Shown one piece after another: positions 45,403 through 55,793 of a stretch of 64,000 nt of DNA; positions within the stretch are counted from its first letter, which is position 1; every line of letters starts with the position of its first letter. The translations under genes were made by a program, and so were the position numbers. The notes beneath the pieces were generated by a model, which made no database searches, was not told the origin of the DNA, and worked only from the letters and a program-made list of their open reading frames with translations. The DNA is from Nicotiana tabacum (lineage: Eukaryota > Streptophyta > Magnoliopsida > Solanales > Solanaceae), in contig NC_134100.1 of assembly GCF_000715075.1 (NCBI RefSeq), positions 26,838,609-26,902,608 on the forward strand, given 5' to 3'.

Positions 45403-48400
45403 ATGAAGTTTATGAAACTTGGATCCAAACCTGATCAGTTTCAGACTGAAGGAGATAATATCAGGTGAATAATGGACTTAATTTGGTGAATGTTGTTTAG
45501 TTCTTTCCCAGTATACTCTTCTTTTTGGATTTGTTTATTCTGCATATATGTCTTATTTCTACCTGACTTTAAGTTTGATGCCCTAAAAGGGTAATCATTT
45601 ATCACTTATTAGGTAATTACGAGTAAATTTCTATGATAAGGATTAATAGGTTACTTGGTAAAATAATAACCTACTGTGAAAGGTTAAAAATCACTGAATG
45701 TGAAATCATTTCCAGATGATGTACTTTTTTATTACTATATTGCTATGGCTGTTAATTTTTGTTGTCTTCGTTTAGGCAAGTTCTTTCTCACACATATTAC
45801 AGACACATAAAGCACATCATACTGTACAATTTTGCTTGTTAGATGAAAAACGCTTACGCGGTTATCATTGTTTAAATGGTAAATCTATCTTCAACTATTT
45901 GATTGAGTGAAAAATTGAAATTCTGATAGTAGTAGCAAAAATTAAAATTAATGTTTGCACATCGGTAGGAGCAATGTGACATAGAGTGGCAATAAATGAC
46001 TTACGTGCCTATTAGATATTAAATATCTTTCTTGAAACTATATGCTTTTAACAATTTTAGACAATCAAACATCAGGAAATGATTCAAGAAAATTGTGATC
46101 TTGAAAAATGTTTCCTTTTTCAAACTAACTGGACCTTTATGTTTATAGTTTTCACATCTATTGGCCTTTCGAAGAGCTCCTACTGAATATTAATTTCCTT
46201 GAGCAATTCATTTATCGTGGATCAAAAGTATCGCCAAAAGCAAGTATTTCTAGTTGCTTTACCTATCACACAAGAATTAACTTGCATCACTGACTTAATA
46301 CTTGGTTCCTGACCTCTTTTCTAATATTATCATAGACATATCCAAAGCAAGATAGATAGTGAGGCGTTTGTTGCTTTCGATATCTGGTCTATTACATTCT
46401 AGCCCGATAATTTTGATGCCTCTTAACTCAATTGTACTGATATCGGTGTTTATAAATCTAGTTGTGTTCTTTTGAGCTAATAGTCTGATACCGTGTTGAT
46501 CTAGTTGAAATCTTTTTCAGAGAGAAGTGATGTGGATAGTTTTAATTGAAGATTGTTTGCTAAGTTTTTCACTAGCCATATGATGTATGAACTTTGTATA
46601 TATTCAGGTATGTAGCAACTGAATTGGCAACTGACATGGTTATCAATGTTGGAGATGTGAAGTTTTACCTCCACAAGGTATGTAGCCTTTCTAATCCGTA
46701 TTTGTAGGCTGTTTTCTGCATGAGAAATAGCAAATGTACTATCTTCTCCAGCCAAAATATTATCTGATAACACTGATTGCAATACAACTTCCTCCAGTTT
46801 CCCCTTCTGTCGAAGAGTTATAGCTTGCAGAAGCTGGTTGCCTGTACAAATGAGGAAAACAGCGATGAAATCAACATCCATGATATTCCTGGCGGACCTG
46901 CTGCTTTTGAAGTATGCGCAAAGTTCTGTTATGGTATGACAGTAACTTTGAATGCATATAATGTCGTTGCAGCTCGTTGTGCAGCAGAGTACTTGGAAAT
47001 GTACGAGACAGTTGAGAAGGGAAATCTTATCTACAAGATTGATGTTTTTCTTACATCTAGCATCTTTCGGAGCTGGAAGGACTCTATCATTGTTCTTCAG
47101 ACCACAAAAGCTTTTCTTCCCTGGTGCGAGGAACTAAAGGTCGTTAGTCATTGCCTGGATTCCGTCGCATCTAAAGCTTCCATAGACACGTCAAAGGTGG
47201 ACTGGTCTTATACTTATAACCATAAAAAGCTTCTATCTGAAAATGAAATTGATCTGCACTGCGACGTAGTGAACAAGCAACAGCTTGTTCCAGAAGACTG
47301 GTGGGTTGAGGACCTTTGCGAGCTTCATATTGACTTGTATAAACGGGTCATAACAACCATAAATGCAAAAGGAAGGATGTCTCCAGAAGCAATAGGTGAA
47401 GCGTTGAAAGCATATGTCAACAGAAGGCTACCTGGATTCAGCAAGGGTAAGATACAGGGAAGTGATCCTGAAAAGTATCGGTATCTGGTTGATACGATTA
47501 CTTGGTTACTGCCCGAAGAGAAAAATGGTGTTTCGTGTGGTTTCTTGATCCGACTGCTGCAAGCATCTATTGCGTTGGAATGTGGACAAACAGTGAGAAG
47601 TGAACTGAAGAGGAGGGTCGGCCTGCAGCTAGAAGAGGCAACAGTAGGTGACCTTCTAATTCGAGCTCCAGATAGTGAAACTATTATGTTCGATATTGAC
47701 CTTGTACAAGACCTTGTAGAGCAGTTCATGCTCCACCAAAAGAACGGTCAGATTGATTGTCCTGCAGATAATAGATTCCCGGATATACTACCTGCGTTTG
47801 CATCAGACCGTTCCAGGGTAAAGGTGGCTAGGATAATTGACGGATACCTTGCTGAAGTTGCTAGAGATCCAAATCTACCTCTATCGAAATTTGTCAATCT
47901 TGCAGAGTTGGTATCTGGTTTCTCCAGACCATCCCATGATGGGATTTACCGTGCTATTGACATGTATCTCAAGGTATCCTTTTGCATTTCTCTTGTTTGA
48001 ATTACAGTTAGTAACTTCTGTTTCAATTTATATGACGCACTTTTCTTATTAGTTATTTTCATTCCAAAGAGAAAATTTAATTTAAACTTTTCATTTTACT
48101 CACTTTACCCTTAACGAGAAGGTTTTATATCTAAACAAATGTCATTGGTCCTGCAAAGCTTTTACCTCTTAAGCTTTAGGACCACAAATTTTTTTAGAAT
48201 TTTTTTTTTCTTAAACTTCGTGCCGAGTTAAACTATCTTCTATAAATTAAAATAGAGGGAGTAGTTATGCACGTATCTGAATTAAATCGAGTTAATTAGT
48301 GAAACACACCAAATTTCTGTGAAGGATTTTTCATCAAGGATTATGAATGATCTTTGGAGTATTTTCTTTTGGTAGGAACATGGGATTACGAAAAGCGAGA

Positions 48401-48948
48401 GAAAAAGAATTTGCAGGCTGATGGACTGCAGGAAGCTATCAGCTGAGGCCTGCATGCATGCTGTACAGAACGAGCGCCTTCCTTTGCGAGTAGTTGTACA
48501 AGTTCTGTTCTTTGAGCAAGTCAGAGCAACAACATCATCCGGCGGTGGCAGCACTCCCGACCTAACTAGATCAGTTAAGGCTTTGCTCCCAGTGGGATCT
48601 CACGGGAGCTCCACTTCTGTTACATCCAACACTGACGAAGATTGGGATGCTGTGCCCACTGCCAAGGAACTTAAAGCTCTGAAAGGTGAGTTTGCTTCTC
48701 TAAGATTGAGAGACAGGGAAGGTAACAATGGTAGTGACTTGAACAACATGAAAACAAATGCGGAAAAAGTTGATAGTAGCAAAGTGAAGGGTTCAATGAT
48801 ATCGAAAAAGATGTTCTCAAAACTGTGGTCAAATAAAGATAGACTAAGTGAGAATAGCAGCTCAGATACATCAGAAAGCCCATCATCTTCAAATGCAGGG
48901 GAAACAAAGTCTACCCCATATAGAAGTAGGAGGCAATCTCTGTCTTAG
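45403..48948 (+). CDS. BTB/POZ-NPH3 family protein, NPY-like (four coding exons, 626 aa)
   Basis: The exons are 45403-45464, 46608-46677, 46798-47973 and 48376-48948. All junctions are GT-AG and the phases join. The protein starts [11 protein letters not shown], as in NPY/NPH3-like proteins. The BTB domain (residues about 25-130) contains [26 protein letters not shown] and RCAAEYLEM. The NPH3 domain (about 205-480) begins at [18 protein letters not shown] and includes the conserved [13 protein letters not shown] segment. A serine-rich tail ends RRQSLS, with a serine third from the end. In the known family these proteins act at the plasma membrane in auxin-dependent organogenesis or phototropism, usually as CUL3 adaptors with AGC kinases. 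Residue content fits the NPY clade best, but I do not assign a specific paralogue. The frame is intact and I see no defect. A MITE sits in the last intron and a SINE 16 bp after the stop. Confidence 0.92.
48012..48263. mobile_element. Stowaway-like MITE in the last intron
   Basis: The ends are TAACTTCTGTTTCAATTTAT and the complement-like AAATTAAAATAGAGGGAGTA, with TA at both borders and AT-rich DNA between. This is the familiar 'CTCCCTC..TTTCAATTTATRTG' class. It lies wholly within the 402-bp intron 47974-48375. Confidence 0.7.
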
Positions 48949-48964
48949 TATTAGCTGCAGAGCA

Positions 48965-49164
48965 GCCCCAGGAATTTGGTTCAATAGTAGGAGCATAATG
49001 TGTGATCAGTGGATTAGACGCACGTCATGGGTTCGAATCCTGCCGCGGACTAAAACCTGGTGTTTAAGTGGAGAAGAGTAGAGGGGTGGGCTCATTACTC
49101 ACCAACTTTCGAGCTGTGTGCTTGCTGGTCCTCGGAGATTTCTCGGTTATCAAAAAAAAAAAGG
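48965..49164 (+). mobile_element. tRNA-derived SINE in the 3' UTR, with target duplication
   Basis: The 200-bp insertion is flanked by the 15-bp repeats ATTAGCTGCAGAGCA (48950-48964) and ATTAGCTGCTGAGCA (49165-49179), one mismatch. It contains a perfect B-box GGTTCGAATCC (49030-49040), an A-box-like region near 48998-49012 and an A-rich tail (49151-49162). It starts 16 bp after the stop codon of the BTB/NPH3 gene, so most transcripts should carry it. The family is not the TS type. Confidence 0.88.
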
Positions 49165-49179
49165 ATTAGCTGCTGAGCA

Positions 49180-49973
49180 AATGAAGTTTTCCTTAGCATG
49201 TTAAATGTTTCACTACCTATTGAAACTAGGATTGTTGAAACTAAACCTGTCACTAACCCTGAAATGGAAAAGAGAGACCTCTAAATATTTTTGTACTTAT
49301 TTGATTCTATTTCATTTGCAAGGTATATCAGCTTAGGACTGCTACTGTATCCTCTAATTTCTAGCTTTTCCAATGAACTCTATAATCCACCAATATGTAT
49401 AGCTTTTCACCGTGATTATAGGCTATCTTTTTTAGGATTAGAATTGGTTTTGGACCTGCGTTTTAGTTCTTTGTTCTGGTTTAAGTGGTTGAATAACTGT
49501 GGCAGATAATTAACAAGATCTTTGTTCAATTTTTGTTACTTGTCATAGTGTGGTTATGATTAAACACGTTCCTGGCGAATACTGAAAGTTTAATTATTGA
49601 ATCCACATTGCGTGGCTGGTATGATGAAAAATATGTTTTTGAGAATTATATCAATCTTTATGCTTGATTATCAGAAAATATCTTTCACCAAAAGGTGGAA
49701 AATGACTTTGCAACTAATTGAATCTCACTGCTTTATGTGAACATTATAAAATTATTACCAATCATTAATTAGAGTACCACTTCCACTTGTAAGTTTGTAT
49801 ATACGATAATATAAAAAAATGTAAAGATCAATTTTTCATAAAATAAAATACGATAAAATAAATCACAGAGATTTTGAACGTGCTAATTGGGAGCCAAAAT
49901 TGGTGGAACTGAAGATTTCTCTCTAAACAATCGAGAGAGAAAACACCAAAATCTTCGATCAATCACTCACGCG
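49180..49973. other. Downstream flank of the BTB/NPH3 gene
   Basis: AT-rich, with no further gene. The region from about 49860 may be the start of the LINE-related sequence continued at 60272, but this is uncertain. Confidence 0.35.
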
Positions 49974-50863
49974 GTGTTTGGCTAAGCTTATAAGCTGGTC
50001 AAACTAACTTATAAAACACTTTTCGGCTTATTTACGTGTTTGGTAAAGTTAAAAGTGCTTATAAGTCAAAAGCTATAAGCTGGTTACCCCCATCTTATGA
50101 ATTTTTATCTTATAAGCACTTTAAGTTTGACCAAGACTTTTATTATTTTATCCTTAAAATATTCTTTTTTAGAACAAAACTCATAGATCGATACTCACTG
50201 CCTCAAGTAATTTTTCAACCTAACACCTCCCTTCCCCCCATCCCCGGCCTCTTCAAGTTTGCAATTCTCATTGACTATTTAAGTCAATCAAATTCTCTAT
50301 TCCTTTGCATATTTGTATCTATGTGATTGTGTATTAATTTTTGAACTGTACATAATAACTGAGGACATATCAAATTTTTAGTGTATTACTCTAGAAGTGT
50401 TGCGCTGATGAAGACAGTGTTTGTTTCTCTTCAAATATTTTGTCTTATTTAGGTTTATTTTTTATTGAAAAACTTTTGTCAATTTATTATTATAACGTAT
50501 GATTATATGCTTATCATAAACTATATTATATTTATCATAAATATTATCTTATCTAAACACGATTATATTTAAAATAAAATGACAAATAGAATATTTTGTA
50601 TTTGAATCGATCTCGAATCTAAAATTTTGAAGAATTTACGCTCTTATAAGTGTAAACAGTTCTAAGGTTATTTAAGTCATTTTAACAGAAAAAGAACTTA
50701 TCAGCACTTTTTTATCAAATACTGCAATAACTTACTATTAATTCAGCACTTGTATCCAAACACGTAACTGCTTATTTATTAAATCAGTTTTAGCACTTAA
50801 AATTGCTATTCAGTACCTAATGCTTATCAACTATTTCAAATCAGCTAATTCAAACGGGCTCTC
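49974..50863. mobile_element. Probable MITE with 'GTGTTTGGCTAAGCTTATAAG' type ends
   Basis: The left end has repeated words TTATAAGCTGGTCAAACT and AGTGCTTATAAGTCAAAAG. The right end has mirrored words (ATCAGCTAATTCAAACGGGCT). Such 'cttataagc / gtttgg' inverted-end elements are frequent in Solanaceae. The arms are imperfect and I found no clean target duplication. Confidence 0.45.
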
Positions 50864-50871
50864 AGTCTCTC

Positions 50872-50881
50872 AATAATCAAC
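50872..50881. repeat. Left target-site duplication of the Mutator-like element
   Basis: AATAATCAAC, identical to 60262-60271. Mutator-like elements make 8-11 bp duplications. Confidence 0.9.
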
Positions 50882-51160
50882 GAGTCCAAAACGCTTTTGA
50901 TGTTTTTTTGGACAAAAATCACTTTTATACTGCTTAAAAAAAGTTACATAAATGAGTAAAACGCAGTACTATACTGCGAACTACGTTAACGGAAATTAGT
51001 CCGTTAAAGTAAAACGCAGTACCATACTGCGTTTTACTTTATTTTTTTATTTTTTTGTAATTCGCAGTACCGTACTGCGTTTTACATCAATTTTTTTTTG
51101 TAATTCGCAGTATAATACTGCGTTTTATAAAGCTGTTCGCAGTATTATACTGCATTTTTA
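50882..51160 (+). repeat. Left terminal inverted repeat of the Mutator-like element
   Basis: About 280 bp matching the complement of 59977-60261 with few differences. Besides the outer 60 bp it contains five near-palindromic words of the form CGCAGTANNNTACTGCG, at about 50963, 51016, 51064, 51106 and 51138. Confidence 0.88.
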
Positions 51161-51346
51161 CTCTGGTTTTTGGCCCACCAATAATGAACTGACATAATAA
51201 TAATTCAATACATAAAACGTAGTATTGTACCGCGTTTTATATTCGGACTTGCCTTATTTAAAGGCGTTTCAATTTTATGAAAATTCATTCAATCTTCAAA
51301 CTTACGTTCATACTTCTCTCTTTTTCTTATCAATCATTTTTTTACA

Positions 51347-54300
51347 ATGTCTGAAGTGGCAAAAATAAGGGTTTCACTATATTGGGGGGGGGGGGATGAG
51401 GTTGTGTTGGAGAATAACTCTATGAGGTATAGCTCACCTCCACAATGTCATGTTAAATTGCCGCTTACTATGGAGTAAGATAAATTGGTATCGTTGTTAC
51501 GTAAAAAAATGAATGAGAGGTGGCGTTCGGTTAACCTTAAAATAACCGATAGATTTCCGTATTCAGTGACTCCGCAGAGGTTTGCTTATTATTCTGAGTT
51601 TAACATTTAACATCGAGGATGATGAAACCCTTAGAGATTTTTTGCGGATTCCGGATGAATACAGGGAATTTATTGTAATAAAATTATTGGAAATGTACGT
51701 CAAGGTGGAAGACGTTCCCAATAATGAGGGCGTGCATAGTAGGGATAACCCCCGTCATCGGGTGGTTATTCTGGAGCAGTTTTTGCCGGACAAATTGCTG
51801 ATGAAAGAGCTTGCCTTGATTTAAACTTGTCACCACCAGCAAATGAGCAGCTGCAAAATAATTTTTCGACTTTATATAATCAATAAGACGACTAGTAAAC
51901 TTCAATTCCGTGGGTGCTTTAGCGATGTTTATTTTATGTTTTAATTGGATTTGTATTAACACTCATATTTTTCATAGGGGGTACCGTCCGGATACGAATT
52001 TTACAAGTTATGACCCCGCCCCTAGTTGGAATATGTGTATTTTTGGAGTATTGGACCACGGTGGTCCATCTGGGAGTCATCACCAACAAGCAAATATACA
52101 TCATGAAACGTCAAGACAGTACAACTTGTAAGTAAAGTGATATAGCTATATCTAAAGTATTTATCTAGTTGGGTATATTATCATTTTGTTATTTTTGTGC
52201 AGTGAAAATGAGATTCTTGAAGCTCCTAACCTCACACAGTTGCCCATAGATGACGTATTTACTCGTGATTTGGCAGATGCACAGAGTCAGGAAGATGATA
52301 GTGATTATGACAACAATGCGGATGAGTCTGGGGATGACACACCCTTCCATGATGAGGGTGATGAGGAGGAGGAAGTGAATGTTGAACCTGAGCTGACGAG
52401 GGAGCATGTTCCTCCACCTCCCGCTAGACCAAGAGTGTACGAGTCCCACGTGCCATTTCATGAGCGGAATATTCCCTACCTTGATAATTTGCCAAGCATG
52501 CCGAACGTGGATGCCCTTACAAGGGATGAATTTCGGTCAGGGATGTGGGATGAGTCTAGACCAGCTATTCTGACAAAGGGCATGTATTTCCCTGATAAAG
52601 CTCGCTTAATTAGGGCTGTAAAAATCTACAGTATAAGAGAGTGCCGTGAGATGACAGTAAGTGAGTCAACTACGGAGAAATACAAGGTTGTATGTCGTAG
52701 AGACTTTATGGGTTGTCACTGGATGTTGCGTGCCACCAAGAAGAAATCAGGTTTGTGGAAAGTGGGTAAATTTATTAGCGAGCACATATGTGAAATGGAC
52801 ACATACAATGAGAATCACTTCAACTTGGATGTGGACTTGATTTCTCTTGTCTTGATTCCATATTTGGAAGTGTCCATTAGGTTCAAGATTAAAGAGTATA
52901 TTACAGCCGTCCACCAGGAGTATGGTTGTACTATAACCAAAAGAAAGGCATATCTCGGTCGCAAACGTGCCTTTGAACTTATTTATGGTGACTGGGATAA
53001 GTCTTTTTCAAATCTGCCCAGGTACATGGCCGCACTGCAACACTTTAACCCCGGGACTGTTGTTGAATGGAGGCGTGAGCGGAGTCCGGACAGACCCGTA
53101 TATATTTTCAACTATGTGTTCTGGTCATTTAAACCAACAATTGATGGTTTTGTGCATTGTCGTCCTGTTATTTCCATAGACGGTACTCATGTCTATGGAA
53201 AGTATGATATTAAGCTTTTGATTGCAGTTGCAGTAGATGCCAACGAGAAAATATTTCCACTAGCTTTTGCAATATGTGCCAACGAAAGTGAAGAGACATG
53301 GACGCTTTTTTTTGAACCACTTGAAGCAGCACATTGTCAAACAGCGTTCAGGTATTTGTCTAATATCAAATCGGCATGGTAGTATTTTAAGTTCTGTACG
53401 TCACTTGCCTGAATGGCAGGAACCATATGCATACCACCGTTACTATGTGCGTCACCTGAAGGCCAATTTCCAGAAGAAATATCCTGACAAGGCATTGCAT
53501 GACTTAATGTGGATGGCTGCAACTGAGCACCAGCAGTGCAAATTCACGAGGCATATGGAAGCGATCCGGCCATTAGAACCACGAGCCTATACTTGGTTGA
53601 TGGGGCATGAGCTTCACATGTGGACATTACATGCTGATGGCGGAAGACGATGGGGAGCCCTCACTACAAACGTGTCAGAGTCATTCAACGGCTTGTTGAA
53701 GTCTGCCCGTGGACTGCCTGTCACTGCCATGGTCCGCATGACATTCAAACAGAGTGCGGAGAGGTTTGTTGAAAGGCATGCAGCTGCATCAGCATTGATG
53801 GACAGGGGTGTTTAATTTATGCCAATACCCATGAGAAGATTTGAAAGGTCGAGGAGGCGAGCACAGTGGCATTCATTTATTCAGTACGATCATGAACGAG
53901 GTATTTTTGAAGTTAAGACCGCTATCCGTGGACATCGTGGGAATAATCTACAGACGGTGAATGAAAATAGAAGGTTATGTTCATGTGGGAAATGGACCAT
54001 CTACCATATTCCGTGCGCACATGCGTTGAAGTGCTTTCAACAAGTTGGATATGGGGCAACAAACTATATTGATAGGCAATACAGTGTTGCTGCATACATA
54101 GACGCGTATAGTGTGAAGTTGCAACCATTAGGTGCTGAGCATTATTGGCCGCCGGAACCTTTTAGATGGTATGTAACAAGGACTATTTGCGCAAGCTGCA
54201 AGTGCAAAAGAGAACGCGTATACGGAACCAAATGGATATTGGTGACACCGTTTATGCGCGTAAATGTGGCATATGCTCGCAAACAGGACATGACCGTCGT

Positions 54301-54390
54301 AAATGTCCTTAAGGTGTTGTGCGTGGCGGTGGTAATCCAGCTCCTGGTGCAAGTTCGTCGAATGTACCCAACTATCAAGGATACCCCTAG
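51347..54390 (+). pseudogene. MULE transposase
   Basis: ATG 51347 begins an N-terminal segment (LYWGGGGDEVV, LPLTME) with a TAA stop at about 51476. After an intron with GTAAGT at 52128 and TGTGCAG ending at 52202, the main frame holds an acidic region, the MuDR-type N-terminal domain (52540-52820; MYFPDKARLIRAVKIYSIRE) and the MULE catalytic domain with ISIDGTHVYGKY (53173). A shift in a run of eight T (53304-53311) moves the frame. Next, ISNRH replaces the usual ISDRH, so a catalytic aspartate is lost. Then come TAA at 53813-53815, a SWIM zinc finger (CSCGKWTIYHIPCAHA, 53980-54030) and, after another frame change, a CX2CX4HX4C knuckle (54265-54310). The likely original stop is TAG 54388-54390. 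Confidence 0.87.
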
Positions 54391-54616
54391 TCTTTTATTT
54401 TGGTTTTTTTTTGTAATACGTGTTTGTACTTGTGTATGTTACAATATATATCAAATAAAATTATGTTCCACAATTTGGAATAAGTGAAGAAAAAGTTGTT
54501 TAATTGTAGGAAAATATAAATAAAACATTACTACAGCACAAACACAAACATAACAGGACAACATAATAAAAATACATGAAATATGAAAAATACACTAAAC
54601 ACATACATGCCAATGT

Positions 54617-55085
54617 TTAGTCCCGGTTGCCATTTATTCTCCGCTCCAACCACTTAAATCGTTCTTCTATTCGTTCTTTTTCTTCTTCTACCTCTTTCAG
54701 TTTCGCCTTCACCTCCGCAAGTTCACGTTTATATTTTTCTTTTCGTTTCATTTTGTGTTTCACAATTCCATTGTGCTTTTCATTTTTCTTCTCCCACCTC
54801 CTTCAGTTTCGCCCTCATTTCTACAATAATTCTATCGCTTTCTCTTTGTGTTTCACGTTGGCATAAACACATATTATGAAGAAACTGTAGTTGTTCTCTG
54901 TAGCATTCCTGATAACATGGTTCATCAACCCATTCATCAAAATCACAAATAGGTTCGCCGGGAACCTTGTATAACTGGTTCATACAGCACCAGTAGCGAC
55001 GTCCAACTTCACCACCGTCCCAACAATTTTGCATCGAGCATTCTTTTCCACAGTTGCACTTTGGTGGACGAAGAGGTTGAGCCAT
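54617..55085 (-). pseudogene. GRF-type zinc-finger / coiled-coil accessory gene of the Mutator-like element
   Basis: The minus-strand frame from ATG at 55085 encodes a short protein with a GRF-like zinc finger: a CNCG start, an aromatic GRRYWCC segment and CDFDEWVDE. A charged helix follows. The frame closes at 54780, but a neighbouring frame continues in-register by similarity with a K/E-rich coiled coil (about 54795-54620), so one frameshift splits a protein of roughly 155 aa. GRF fingers bind DNA or RNA in other proteins. Similar small GRF proteins are common in plant genomes and often belong to transposons. Its place next to the transposase suggests an accessory transposition factor, which is inference. 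Confidence 0.65.
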
Positions 55086-55194
55086 TTAATGAAATATTTG
55101 CTTTTAGTAAGAAAAACCTTACTTTTAATGAAATATTTGCTTTTACTAATTTTTGAGCACACAAAATAACTACAATGATGCCGTTATTTATAGG

Positions 55195-55600
55195 CGAAAA
55201 ATTTAATACATAAAGTGTGGTATAGTACTGCGTTTTATGGAGTTGTCTTGTCGTTCTGAAAAAGATGAAAACCATGTGAAAAAACTGGTTTATTGCAGAA
55301 AATTTAATACATAAAGCGTGGTATAGTACTGCGTTTTATGGAGTTGTCTTGTCGTTCTGAAAAAGATGAAAACCATGTGAAAAAAGCTAGTTTATTGCAG
55401 AAAAATTTAATACATAAAGCGTGGTATAGTACTGCGTTTTATGGAGTTGTCTTGTCGTTCTGAAAAAGATGAAAACCATGTGAAAAAGCTGGTTTATTGC
55501 AGAAAAATTTAATACATAAAGCGTGGTATAGTACTGCGTTTTATGGAGTTGTCTTGTCGTTCTGAAAAAGATGAAAACCATGTGAAAAAAGCTGGTTTTA
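55195..55600 (-). repeat. Four tandem copies of a unit of about 102 bp
   Basis: Each unit contains AATTTAATACATAAAGYGTGG, TATAGTACTGCGTTTTATGG and GAAAAAGATGAAAACCATGTG. The TACTGCGTTTTA part matches half of the palindromic word in the terminal repeats. The array is upstream of the GRF gene. Confidence 0.88.
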
Positions 55601-55793
55601 GTTATCCTTTGTGCAGTGATGGTTTTAGTTCTACTGTTTGTTTTTGTGTTACGTTTGCAATGTTTGTGTTTCTTGTGTACTGTTTAAGTAAAATTGTTGT
55701 TCAAACGCAATTAAAATAAAAATGTTGTTAAAAGATAATTGTTATCATTATTTACATAATGCACTATTTACACAAGCTAAAAACCTAAGTAAA

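Noticed and set aside
49000..49060. tRNA gene
   Set aside because: Only the A- and B-box-like parts are present, without a foldable cloverleaf. The target duplication and A tail show a SINE.
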